A DNA stretch of 43,302 nucleotides from an uncultured Alphaproteobacteria bacterium (lineage in GTDB: Bacteria > Pseudomonadota > Alphaproteobacteria > HIMB59 > GCA-002718135). A model generated the notes under the pieces. It saw only the letters and a list, made by a program, of their open reading frames with translations, was not told the DNA's origin and ran no database searches. The translations under genes were made by a program, and so were the position numbers. Location of the stretch: NCBI GenBank assembly GCA_902553005.1, contig CACDIK010000009.1, positions 1-43,302 on the forward strand. Reading direction: 5' to 3'. How positions within the stretch are numbered: position 1 is the stretch's first letter; the number at the start of each line of letters is the position of its first letter. Positions 35,504 to 43,205 of the stretch are shown here, in pieces.

Positions 35504-36508
35504 TTACTGATTTAAAAATTTTGCTCTTTCTAAAAGATCCACTCCTAGTTTTTTTAAAAAATGTAAATGATCAATAAAGATCCAGTTTTCAGCTAATTTA
35601 TCTCCATCTCTTCGATATAAATCTACAACTCTCATTTCTGATTCAATATCACTTGCATTTGTTAATCCTAAATATTCTCCTTTAGGTTTCATAATTAAAT
35701 TTGGCCAACCAAACCAACCTCCAAGATCATCTTCAGAGCTACTAAGTATGTGTCCATTGAAACGAACAAACTCTAAACCATCTTGAAATGGTTTTGTGTG
35801 ACCTTTTTGATAGCCATCAATAGTATAAGAAGCTCCTATACCTCCTGGTCCCCACCAAATCATGTCATTATGCCAATCTAATTCTAATTCTTCTTTATAA
35901 GATTGCATTTTGGAACCTTTAACAAGTCGATCGCGCATTCTGTGAATTAAATCTAATGTTTTTTGACTTTCACTTTCATTAGAAATATCAAATTTTAAAC
36001 CTTTATGATTCATTGGTCCAGGTGTTACACAAACAAGACCTGTAGATTCAGGAATTATAGAAAGACCTAGTTGCTGCATTAAATTCATTACATCTAAAAA
36101 AATAGCTCCTTCAGTAATTTTGTTATTTTCCACTTTGTAAAATTCTGCAAATCTTAATAAAATTGATTTATTATTTGGTTTAAGGCCTACAAACGGCTTA
36201 TTGAAAACACCCATGAAATGACCCATACTGGAGATCCATTTCCCTTTATTTTTATCTAGCGAATTTATCCCAGCATAAAATATATCTAATCGACGTTGTA
36301 TAGGTGAAAATGAATCTTTAATTGGTTTCCAAAGATTATTAGCAACAAGATCTATACTACCTAGTTCGTTGAATGGGTGGGTACATTTCATACTAAAATC
36401 TTCTGATGCGTATTTGGATATAACTTCAGATAATGAATCAATGTTACAACTATCTATCTCATTTGAATAATCTAATACTAATTTTTTTTCTGCTTGGAGA
36501 TCAGTCAT
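35504..36508 (-). CDS. SnoaL/NTF2-like protein, two-domain (copy 3)
   Basis: A 334-residue protein with the same layout as copy 1: first half about 15-155 with HPFNELGSIDLVANNLWKPI and FVGLKPNNKSILLRFAEFY, second half about 205-330 with DMIWWGPGGIGASYTIDG, YLGLTNASDIESEMRVVDLY and ENWIFIDHLHFLKKLGVDLL. The MxWxGPxGIG motif is shared with copy 1 and, as MVWHGPPGFG, with the single-domain gene at 37752. It is transcribed alone from the divergent promoter at 36509-36615, which carries operator array 2. No signal peptide or membrane segment is visible. The reaction is unknown. Confidence 0.75.
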   Translation of the reverse strand: MTDLQAEKKLVLDYSNEIDSCNIDSLSEVISKYASEDFSMKCTHPFNELGSIDLVANNLWKPIKDSFSPIQRRLDIFYAGINSLDKNKGKWISSMGHFMGVFNKPFVGLKPNNKSILLRFAEFYKVENNKITEGAIFLDVMNLMQQLGLSIIPESTGLVCVTPGPMNHKGLKFDISNESESQKTLDLIHRMRDRLVKGSKMQSYKEELELDWHNDMIWWGPGGIGASYTIDGYQKGHTKPFQDGLEFVRFNGHILSSSEDDLGGWFGWPNLIMKPKGEYLGLTNASDIESEMRVVDLYRRDGDKLAENWIFIDHLHFLKKLGVDLLERAKFLNQ

Positions 36509-36544
36509 TTCATTTTGATTATATTAATAAACTAAAAAAGACAA

Positions 36545-36582
36545 TATTCATTTTTTTGAATAAAATTTCATTGCTTTGAAAT
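36545..36582. promoter_or_regulatory. Operator array 2: alternating TTCA/TGAA half-sites between two SnoaL-like genes
   Basis: TATTCA-N6-TGAATA (36545-36562) is followed by ATTTCA-N6-TGAAAT (36565-36582). Both are perfect inverted repeats with centres exactly 20 bases apart. The half-sites TTCA, TGAA, TTCA, TGAA begin at 36547, 36557, 36567 and 36577, an exact 10-base period. The site lies 37 bases from the leftward start and 34 from the rightward one, so it can control both genes. Confidence 0.72.
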
Positions 36583-36615
36583 ATTTTTAAATGTATCTCA
36601 TTACAAATACAAATT

Positions 36616-37755
36616 ATGAAATTTAATAAAATTACAGATAAAAGACCAGAAGCCCTTCATGATAATCATATGCCTAAGAGTTATGATATTTCATTAAAAG
36701 AATATGGAGGTGGAGGAACAGCAAAATCATTAAATCCAAAACCAAAAAAACTTAAACATCAATCGATGAAGGGGTTTGAAAATCAGTATAAAAATATAAT
36801 CGATTATATTGTAAGGATTACGTATCAAATCTGGGAAGAAAAAAATATTGGCTACATTTATGACACCTACAGTAAAGATTGCAGAGTTTGGGATGAATTT
36901 GGTTTACAATCTGGATCTGAAAAAATTGTAGCTGATACTATACATACAAACAACGCTTTTCCAGATATTCGATTATTTGCAGATGAAGTTATTTGGGCAG
37001 GAGATGAAAATGTAAGTTTTCATACTTCGCATAGAACAATTATTACTGGAACAAATACTGGATTTAGCAAATTTTCCAAACCAACTGGTAGAAAAGTAAG
37101 ATTATTTTGTATTGCGAATTGTGTAGCCAAAAATAATGAAATTTATTACGAAAATGTTGTCTACGATACAGCAGGTTTAATTAAACAACTCGGATTAGAT
37201 TTAAATCAGGTTGCCAAGCAACTTGTTGATGAAGGAATTGCAGGACCCTATGCCCCTCATTTTAAAAACTCTAAACCAACAAGAAATATTACTAAATTAA
37301 AACCAATTAGTTTTGATATTCCAGATAAAATTACAAATGTAAGAGAGTTTGTTCATGCAGTTTATGATACAATTTGGAATAGACGAAACTTTTCTGCAAT
37401 AAATAAAGCATACTCGAATAAGGTAGAATTTGAAGGTTCAACTGGTCGTAAATTTAAAGGAGTTTTGCAATTAAGAAAATTTATAATTTCACTTTTAGCT
37501 TCGTTTCCTGATCTTGCATTTAGTATTGAAGATTTATACTGGATGGGAAATACAAAAGACGGATATTTAGTATCGGTTCGTTGGGGTGCTTTAGGAACTC
37601 ATAAAGGTAATGGCTCATATGGTCAACCATCTAATAGAGAAGTGTATTTGTGGGGAATCACTCAATGGGAAATTAAAAATAATAAAATTATTAAAGAGTG
37701 GACGGGTTTTAATGAGCTTGCAATACTAATGCAAATTTTAGGAGATAAAAAATGA
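36616..37755 (+). CDS. SnoaL/NTF2-like protein, two-domain with N-terminal extension (copy 4)
   Basis: A 379-residue paralogue of copy 2. Residues from 51 (MKGFENQYKN) align by eye with the start of copy 2, and the C-terminal half shares SVRWGALGTHKGNGSYGQPS. The first 50 residues, basic and glycine-containing (KEYGGGGTAKS), are extra. The ATG at 36766 could be an alternative start but has no evident ribosome-binding site, and the extension reads like real protein, so the upstream start is kept. The second half has REF-type helix text VREFVHAVYDTIWNRRNFSA and a FPDLAFSIEDLYWMG segment typical of SnoaL folds. It overlaps the next gene by 4 bases. Confidence 0.75.
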   Translation: MKFNKITDKRPEALHDNHMPKSYDISLKEYGGGGTAKSLNPKPKKLKHQSMKGFENQYKNIIDYIVRITYQIWEEKNIGYIYDTYSKDCRVWDEFGLQSGSEKIVADTIHTNNAFPDIRLFADEVIWAGDENVSFHTSHRTIITGTNTGFSKFSKPTGRKVRLFCIANCVAKNNEIYYENVVYDTAGLIKQLGLDLNQVAKQLVDEGIAGPYAPHFKNSKPTRNITKLKPISFDIPDKITNVREFVHAVYDTIWNRRNFSAINKAYSNKVEFEGSTGRKFKGVLQLRKFIISLLASFPDLAFSIEDLYWMGNTKDGYLVSVRWGALGTHKGNGSYGQPSNREVYLWGITQWEIKNNKIIKEWTGFNELAILMQILGDKK

Positions 37756-38171
37756 CTTTAGATGAAAGTAAAAAATTATTAGCTAATATGTATGATGCAC
37801 TTAATGCTCAAGATCTAGAAGCACAGCATAAGTACTGGCATGATGATATGGTTTGGCACGGTCCTCCAGGTTTTGGTGATATTCATGGTATAGAAAATTT
37901 TAAATATAAAGTTCTAAAACCTTTTTATGAAGCATTTCCAGATTATCATGTAAAAAATGATATTGTGGTTGCTGAAGGTGAGTGGATTAGTGCAACGGGA
38001 TTTCTTACAGGCACACATAGTGGAACATATCTTGGAGTGGAGCCAACAGGGAAATCTATCAAAATGCAATTTTCAGATTTTTGGACCATTAAAGATGGAA
38101 AATTTTTAGATAATTACGTTATGGTAGATAATCATGGTGTCTTCGAACAGATGGGATTAAAATTTAAGTAA
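37752..38171 (+). CDS. SnoaL/NTF2-like protein, single domain (copy 5)
   Basis: A compact 139-residue SnoaL-type protein (ester cyclase family layout): an N-terminal helix LLANMYDALNAQDLEA, the pocket motif MVWHGPPGFGDIHG (about 34-47), FYEAFPDYHVKNDIVVAEGE, and a last part with GTYLGVEPTGKSIKMQFSDF and a GVFEQMGLKF end. These are the same landmarks seen in the halves of the two-domain copies, so it may represent the ancestral unit. Its ATG overlaps the stop of copy 4 (4 bases), making translation coupled and a complex between the two plausible. Confidence 0.85.
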   Translation: MTLDESKKLLANMYDALNAQDLEAQHKYWHDDMVWHGPPGFGDIHGIENFKYKVLKPFYEAFPDYHVKNDIVVAEGEWISATGFLTGTHSGTYLGVEPTGKSIKMQFSDFWTIKDGKFLDNYVMVDNHGVFEQMGLKFK

Positions 38172-38172
38172 A

Positions 38173-39171
38173 TTATTTTGTAGTTTTTCTTTTTATAAGT
38201 CTTCCCTGTACAATATGATTTATAGGTTCAAAATCTGGATCTTTAATATATTCATTTATTAATTGAGTTGCTATTTTTGACATTTGTCTAATAGGTTGTC
38301 TGACAGTTGTAAGGTTATATGATCCCCAAGCTGACATTGATATATCGTCATAACCAATAATTTCTAATTGTGAAGGTGTTTTTAATGAAGTATTTTTTTT
38401 AATATAATCTAAACATCCGAATGCCATTGTGTCATCAGCACAAAATATTGCACTTATCTTTTTATTGAAAATTTTTTCTGTTGCTTGATATCCACCTTCG
38501 TAAGTAAAAAAACCTTTTTCAATATTTAATTTAATTTTTTTATTATTTTTAAGATAATTTTTAAAACCTTTGCATCGCTCATCACTTACAAAAGATCCTT
38601 TTGGCCCTTCAATCAGGCCAATATTTTTATGATTTTTCTTTGTAAAATATTCTGCAACTAATTCTCCTCCGTTACGATGATCACATGCAACAGAACTTAT
38701 CGTTGGTATATTCCAACTTCTATTATAAGCAATAAATTGTATTCTTTTTTGATTGCAATCTTCGACAAATTTATCAGTAGGTTTTGTTGCTGATATTATT
38801 GCAATGAGTTTTTCTTTTAAGTATGGCAGTATTAATTTTTCATCTAATTCCTCTCCATCATCAGTTGTAATTAATAAAATTCTAAAGCCTCCATTCCTTA
38901 GTGCTTCATGTAACTCTATTAAAACTTCTGGATAATATCTGCTTGTAACGTAAGGTAAAATGACAGCAACTAATCCGCTATCACCATTAGATATTGAATT
39001 AGAAGTTATATTAGGTGCTTTATATTTTAATTTCCTAGCTGCTTCCAAGACTCTCAATTTTGTTCTACTAGAAATGCTAGCACCTTTTGTAAAACATCTA
39101 GAAACAGCTGATTGGGATACTCCTGCTAGTTTTGCTACGTCCTGTGATGTCGCAGTCTTTTTAAAACTCAT
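38173..39171 (-). CDS. LacI-family transcriptional regulator
   Basis: A 332-residue repressor. The N-terminal helix-turn-helix is at about 8-30 (SQDVAKLAGVSQSAVSRCFT), followed by the hinge region ending KLKYKAPN, where the usual hinge alanine and leucine pattern is only partly kept. The periplasmic-binding-protein-like sensor domain runs from about 65 (GLVAVILPYVTSRYYPEVL), with ACDHRNGGELVAEYF, IFCADDTMAFG and EIIGYDDISMSAWGSYNLTTVRQP. Such proteins usually sense a sugar-like effector. It lies divergent from the sugar-type ABC transporter, with operator array 3 in between, and probably controls itself, the transporter and the two other array-bearing promoters. Confidence 0.93.
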   Translation of the reverse strand: MSFKKTATSQDVAKLAGVSQSAVSRCFTKGASISSRTKLRVLEAARKLKYKAPNITSNSISNGDSGLVAVILPYVTSRYYPEVLIELHEALRNGGFRILLITTDDGEELDEKLILPYLKEKLIAIISATKPTDKFVEDCNQKRIQFIAYNRSWNIPTISSVACDHRNGGELVAEYFTKKNHKNIGLIEGPKGSFVSDERCKGFKNYLKNNKKIKLNIEKGFFTYEGGYQATEKIFNKKISAIFCADDTMAFGCLDYIKKNTSLKTPSQLEIIGYDDISMSAWGSYNLTTVRQPIRQMSKIATQLINEYIKDPDFEPINHIVQGRLIKRKTTK

Positions 39172-39191
39172 GAATTATCCCCCCATTTCAA

Positions 39192-39229
39192 TATTCAAAA
39201 TCTTGAATATCAATTCATATTATTGCATT
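39192..39229. promoter_or_regulatory. Operator array 3: half-site array between lacI-type gene and ABC transporter
   Basis: ATATTCAA-N4-TTGAATAT is a perfect 20-base inverted repeat at 39191-39210 (TATTCA-N6-TGAATA at 39192-39209). A weaker copy follows, AATTCA-N6-TGCATT (39212-39229), with its centre 20 bases away. The half-sites begin at 39194, 39204, 39214 and 39224, the last one degenerate (TGCA). The strong copy lies about 20 bases upstream of the regulator start, fitting autoregulation. Confidence 0.7.
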
Positions 39230-39255
39230 ATTTTCTAATACCAATATAAAGGATT

Positions 39256-39278
39256 TATACTTAAATGTGAATTTCACA
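39256..39278 (+). promoter_or_regulatory. Candidate promoter -10 box and overlapping palindrome before the binding-protein gene
   Basis: TATACT (39256-39261) is a good -10 match, though the base run about 17 upstream (TTCTAA) is a weak -35. TGTGAATTTCACA (39266-39278), a perfect 13-base palindrome, would cover the start point of transcription, the classical place for a repressor. Its TGTGA/TCACA ends recall lac-operator or CRP half-sites, but the spacing is only 3 bases. Confidence 0.4.
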
Positions 39279-39300
39279 CTTTATTAATAAGGGGAAATAT

Positions 39301-40536
39301 ATGAAAAAACTATTAATAGCTCTATTGTTCACATTTGTTAGCACAAGTGCATATGCCGGTGGGCACTCACCTTGTGGAGTAACAGATGGATCAATAAAGA
39401 TTCTAGCAAACGAATTTACAACATACAGAATTTTCATGGATGAAGTAAAAAGTTGTGCAGGACCTGATGCAGATTTTTCTGTAACACATTCCGTTGATCA
39501 TAATAAATTACAAGTTGCAGCACTTTCAGCTAACCCAGCTGAATTCTCTGCTAAACTTGTAACTAATGGTTCAATTACAACTTTAATGAATGATAACTTA
39601 ATTCGTCCACTTGATGATTTAGTTGCTAAATACGGAAGTGCATTACAAGACAATCAAAAAATCGTGATTGATGGTAAAATTTATGCAGTAGCATTTATGG
39701 CTAATGCTCAACATCTTTGGTACAGAGAAAGTATTCTTAATGATTTAGGTATTGCAGTTCCTTCAACATATGAAGAGGTAATTGCAGCTGCAGAAAAAAT
39801 TAAAGCTTCTGGTAAAATGGCTAACCCATATGCTGGTGCTTTCAAATCTGGATGGAACTTAGGTCAAGAGTTTGTAAACATGTACCTTGGTCACGGAGGT
39901 GATTTCTTTAAAGCTGGAACAGCTGAAGTTAGTGTAAATAACGCTAAAGGTGTAGCTGCTCTTAACATGCTTAAAAGATTAACTGAAGTAAGTAACCCTG
40001 ATTTCTTAACTCAAGATACAAATGCAGTTAAAGAAGAATGGGAGTCTGGTAATGTAGCATTAATGCACATCTGGAATTCAGGTGCAGCTTCATTGTTAGA
40101 TGATGAAGGTGATCAAGCAATTAAAGCTGATACTAGATTGGCTCCTTCTCCATCCGTAGGTGGTGGAAGTAAACCAGCAACAACTCTATGGTGGGATGGA
40201 TTTGGAATTGCAACAAATACTTCTGATGAAAATGCAGAAGCATCTTTTAGAGCTCTTTTAGGTGCAGCAACTTCAACAGAAATGGCAAATGCTAATCCAA
40301 ATGCAACAATTTGGTTGATTGATGGTTATTCTCCTGGAGATACAGCAGGACCAGTTGTTGACGCTGCTAATAGAGGTGCAACACCTTACCCAAGCTTACC
40401 ATACATGAGTCTATTACATGGTGCTTTGAGTACAGAACTTGTTGAATTCCTTCAAGGAAATGAGTCTGCTGAAAAAGCATTAGCGGATGTAGAAGCTGCT
40501 TATGTAGCAAAAGCTACTGAGCAAGGTTTTCTATAA
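39301..40536 (+). CDS. Sugar-type ABC transporter substrate-binding protein (family 1)
   Basis: Periplasmic protein of 411 residues that captures the substrate for the two permeases downstream. A signal peptide (MKKLLIALLFTFVSTSAYA, cleavage after Ala19) is clear. Family 1 features follow: NPAEFSAKLVTNGSITTLMNDNLIRPLDDLV, IVIDGKIYAVAFMANAQHLWYRESILNDLGIAVPSTYEEVIAAA, and a late WWDGFGIATNTSDENAEA block. Two cysteines in the mature part (Cys25 and Cys56) could pair. The start is preceded by AAGGGG at good distance. The substrate is not identifiable, but sugars, sugar acids, polyols or sulfonated analogues suit the family. Confidence 0.9.
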   Translation: MKKLLIALLFTFVSTSAYAGGHSPCGVTDGSIKILANEFTTYRIFMDEVKSCAGPDADFSVTHSVDHNKLQVAALSANPAEFSAKLVTNGSITTLMNDNLIRPLDDLVAKYGSALQDNQKIVIDGKIYAVAFMANAQHLWYRESILNDLGIAVPSTYEEVIAAAEKIKASGKMANPYAGAFKSGWNLGQEFVNMYLGHGGDFFKAGTAEVSVNNAKGVAALNMLKRLTEVSNPDFLTQDTNAVKEEWESGNVALMHIWNSGAASLLDDEGDQAIKADTRLAPSPSVGGGSKPATTLWWDGFGIATNTSDENAEASFRALLGAATSTEMANANPNATIWLIDGYSPGDTAGPVVDAANRGATPYPSLPYMSLLHGALSTELVEFLQGNESAEKALADVEAAYVAKATEQGFL

Positions 40537-40556
40537 ACCGTATAAATATTTATGAT

Positions 40557-40590
40557 AAAGTGGAACATTATTATGTTCCACTTTTTTTTT
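40557..40590 (+). terminator. Intrinsic terminator between binding-protein and permease genes
   Basis: AAAGTGGAACAT and ATGTTCCACTTT form a perfect 12-base-pair stem with a 4-base loop (TATT), followed by a T-run to 40590. It lies 20 bases after the binding-protein stop and 12 before the permease start, in the same operon. Partial termination here would leave the binding-protein message in excess over the membrane genes. Confidence 0.88.
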
Positions 40591-40602
40591 AGTAAGAAAT
40601 AG

Positions 40603-41631
40603 ATGCCCCACAGAACATTTTTTTGGTTCTTCTTTCCAAGTGGATTGGCAATGCTATTATTTATTGGCCTTCCAATTATTTCTAGTTTTTTTCAATCTCT
40701 TCATATTGAGCCTGAACAAATTTTAATGGAAGTAGAAAAATGTGATCCATTTGGATGTAAAACAGAAACAAAAGTTGATATTGAAGCAACAACAAAATTA
40801 CAAGAAGAACAACCTCTTGGAAGATTTAATGGTTTAGGAACATACGTCGATAGAAACCATTTGGCTTTTGATGAAATTAAAGAAGCTTGGACTAATTCCT
40901 CATCGATACCAGAGTTTACGGATATCTTACTCAATTTACCTTTTTACAAAGCACTTTTATTTACACTTACATTTTGTTTTGCCGTTACACCACCAGTTGT
41001 AGTTTTAGGTTTCATCGTTGCTTTAAGTGTAAATACAATTACAAAAAGTTTAAAAGGTCCAACCATTTTTGGTGTTATACTGCCTATGATTGTAACACCA
41101 TTGATTGGATCTCTGGTTTTATTTTGGATGATAGACGCTAAGGGAATATTAGGTTCATTTATTCAATTCTTATTTGATGATCCAAACCTATCACTAAAGT
41201 CCTCAAGTCAATTGACTTGGATTACTCTTATTATTTATGGGATTTGGCACAATACACCATTTGCTTTTGTTGTCTTTTATGCTGCATTACAAACTGTTCC
41301 TCAAGATCCAATTGAAGCAGCGATCATAGATGGCGCTTCAAGATATGAACGAGTCAGACACATTGTTATTCCACATCTTTATCCGGTAGCAACATTTATT
41401 ATATTAATTTGTCTAATGGATAATTTTAGGGTTCTTGAGCCAATAATTGGGTTCGCTGCTGAAGGAGTTGCTCAATCACTTTCTTGGATGATTTATAACG
41501 ACTTAAGAAGTGAAAACAAAATGTTATTTGGGTCTGCAGGAGCAACATCTATGTTAACTATCATTGGTGTAGCAATTCTACTAACACCAGTACTTATAAG
41601 AACATGGAGAGAATTTAGGACAGAAAGATAA
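40603..41631 (+). CDS. Sugar-type ABC transporter permease (MalF/UgpA-like)
   Basis: Inner-membrane subunit, 342 residues, with about six membrane segments. The first segment (about 12-32) is followed by an unusually long periplasmic loop (about 35-108) that is acidic and contains a close cysteine pair, Cys47 and Cys52. Five more segments follow from about 115. The cytoplasmic EAA loop, DPIEAAIIDGASRYERVRHI (about 231-250), contacts the ATPase. No ATPase gene lies between here and the right edge except possibly beyond it. The next permease starts 1 base after the stop. Confidence 0.92.
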   Translation: MPHRTFFWFFFPSGLAMLLFIGLPIISSFFQSLHIEPEQILMEVEKCDPFGCKTETKVDIEATTKLQEEQPLGRFNGLGTYVDRNHLAFDEIKEAWTNSSSIPEFTDILLNLPFYKALLFTLTFCFAVTPPVVVLGFIVALSVNTITKSLKGPTIFGVILPMIVTPLIGSLVLFWMIDAKGILGSFIQFLFDDPNLSLKSSSQLTWITLIIYGIWHNTPFAFVVFYAALQTVPQDPIEAAIIDGASRYERVRHIVIPHLYPVATFIILICLMDNFRVLEPIIGFAAEGVAQSLSWMIYNDLRSENKMLFGSAGATSMLTIIGVAILLTPVLIRTWREFRTER

Positions 41632-41632
41632 T

Positions 41633-42514
41633 ATGGAATCAAAAATTAATAGATACTCAAAACAACTAATTTTAATAAATAGTTTTTTTATTCTTGCTTG
41701 GTTAATTGTTTCCGTGTTTCCTTTTATTTGGACCTTTTGGGGATCATTTAAAGTAAAAGCTGATTTTTTCTCAAGAGCTGATTGGATGTTTGCAGTCACA
41801 GGAGTTAATACTTTAATTGAAACAGGAGATACTTCTACAGTCAAGGCTTATGTAGAGTCTTGGACTGAAGGTGAATTTTGGAAAGCAACAATGAATACAA
41901 TTATTATTACTGTTTCAGTTGTTACGATCTCTTTATTTTTAGGAACATTAGGTGCTTATGCCTTGTCTAGATCGACATATAAATATACTTTTTGGATTTT
42001 AATAGCTGCCTTGATTTTTAGAGCGATGCCACACATTACATTAGTTTCAGGTTATCTGTTTCCCTTTTTCCAATTGAACGTTTGGGGCATACTTCCAACT
42101 ACCATAATTGTTTTAGTTGCAATCAATCAACCCTTTACATTATGGTTACTTTATTCCTTCTTTAAAACAGTTCCTAAAGAGTTAGATGAAAGCGCACTAA
42201 TTGATGGCTGTTCATATTTTCAAGCGTTTCGATTTGTTATAATGCCTGTTATGTGGCCTGGAGTTGTTACAGCAGGTTTATTCAGTATGATGTTAGCCTA
42301 TAATGATTTTACAGTTACTTCACTTCTTTTAAATCAGCAGAATTATACTATGGTTCCTAAAATTAATGCTTATTTGGGCACAATTGAACATAGTGGAAAT
42401 TATATGTGGGCAGTCTCAAGTGTTGTTTCAGCAACAGCACCACTTTTTATGATAATTATGTTTTTCCAAAGACAATTAATAAGTGGTTTAACTGCTGGAG
42501 CAGTAAAAGGTTAA
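41633..42514 (+). CDS. Sugar-type ABC transporter permease (MalG/UgpE-like)
   Basis: Second inner-membrane subunit, 293 residues. The first membrane segment is at about 14-34, a periplasmic stretch of about 50 residues follows, then five segments. The EAA loop is KELDESALIDGCSYFQAFRF (about 182-201). The conserved FRAMPHITLVSGYLFPFF region and the C-terminal FFQRQLISGLTAGAVKG tail are typical of MalG-type permeases. It pairs with the preceding permease. The ATP-binding subunit is not in the window and is probably encoded just downstream of the right edge. Confidence 0.93.
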   Translation: MESKINRYSKQLILINSFFILAWLIVSVFPFIWTFWGSFKVKADFFSRADWMFAVTGVNTLIETGDTSTVKAYVESWTEGEFWKATMNTIIITVSVVTISLFLGTLGAYALSRSTYKYTFWILIAALIFRAMPHITLVSGYLFPFFQLNVWGILPTTIIVLVAINQPFTLWLLYSFFKTVPKELDESALIDGCSYFQAFRFVIMPVMWPGVVTAGLFSMMLAYNDFTVTSLLLNQQNYTMVPKINAYLGTIEHSGNYMWAVSSVVSATAPLFMIIMFFQRQLISGLTAGAVKG

Positions 42515-42532
42515 TAATAAATTTCTAATCTT

Positions 42533-43192
42533 ATGAAATATAAAGCACTTCTATTTGGATCTATTGGGACACTAATTGAATCTTCTAACATTCAACGTAA
42601 CTCATTTAACGAAGCTTTTAAAGAAGCTGGACTTGATTGGTATTGGGATGAGCAAGACTATAAAATTTTGTTAAAAAAATCTGGTGGGACAAAAAGGGTA
42701 GAAGATTTTGCTGAAAAAAATAATACTAATGTTAACGCTTCACAAATTAGAAATAGAAAAACAGAAATCTTTAGCTCATTCATTATTCAGAACAAACAAA
42801 AATTAAGAAAGAGCGTTGATGAAATAATTAAGTATACAAAAGATAATAATATTAAACTTGCTTTCTCAACTTCTACAACTTTAAATAATGTCGATGCAGT
42901 ATTTGAAAGTCTTTCAGGTCAAATTTCAAAAGAAGAATTTGAATTCATTGGTAATAAATCATTGGTTAAAAATGAAAAACCACATCCAGAAATTTATAAA
43001 GTTACATTAGATAAATTAAATTTACAACCAGAAGATTGTCTTGCAATAGAGGATACTGAAGAAAGTAGTAATTCTGCTGTAAACGCTGGAATTAAATGTA
43101 TTGGGTTTCCAGGTGATTACCACCTAGAAGATAATTTTCAAATGTGCATCAAAAAAATGAATTTATTAGATCAATCTATTTTTTCATTGTAA
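42533..43192 (+). CDS. HAD-like hydrolase family protein lacking the catalytic aspartates
   Basis: A 219-residue protein with the layout of a beta-phosphoglucomutase/phosphoglycolate phosphatase-type HAD enzyme, including an alpha-helical cap (about 15-90). Motif I, normally FDxDGTL with the nucleophile and acid/base aspartates, reads FGSIGTL: Gly9 replaces the nucleophile and Ile11 the second aspartate. The other motifs remain: Ser/Thr in FSTST (motif II), the lysine in KNEKPHPEIY (motif III) and the acidic pair in AIEDTEESSNSAVNAG (motif IV). The codons around the change are clean, with no frameshift. Phosphatase activity by the normal mechanism is therefore unlikely; a binding or regulatory role, or a different chemistry, is possible. 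It lies 18 bases after the permease gene in the same operon. Confidence 0.85.
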   Translation: MKYKALLFGSIGTLIESSNIQRNSFNEAFKEAGLDWYWDEQDYKILLKKSGGTKRVEDFAEKNNTNVNASQIRNRKTEIFSSFIIQNKQKLRKSVDEIIKYTKDNNIKLAFSTSTTLNNVDAVFESLSGQISKEEFEFIGNKSLVKNEKPHPEIYKVTLDKLNLQPEDCLAIEDTEESSNSAVNAGIKCIGFPGDYHLEDNFQMCIKKMNLLDQSIFSL

Positions 43193-43205
43193 ACAATTAT
43201 AATAA

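Noticed and set aside
39266-39278. CRP binding site
   Set aside because: TGTGA and TCACA are separated by 3 bases instead of the 6 needed for a CRP dimer.
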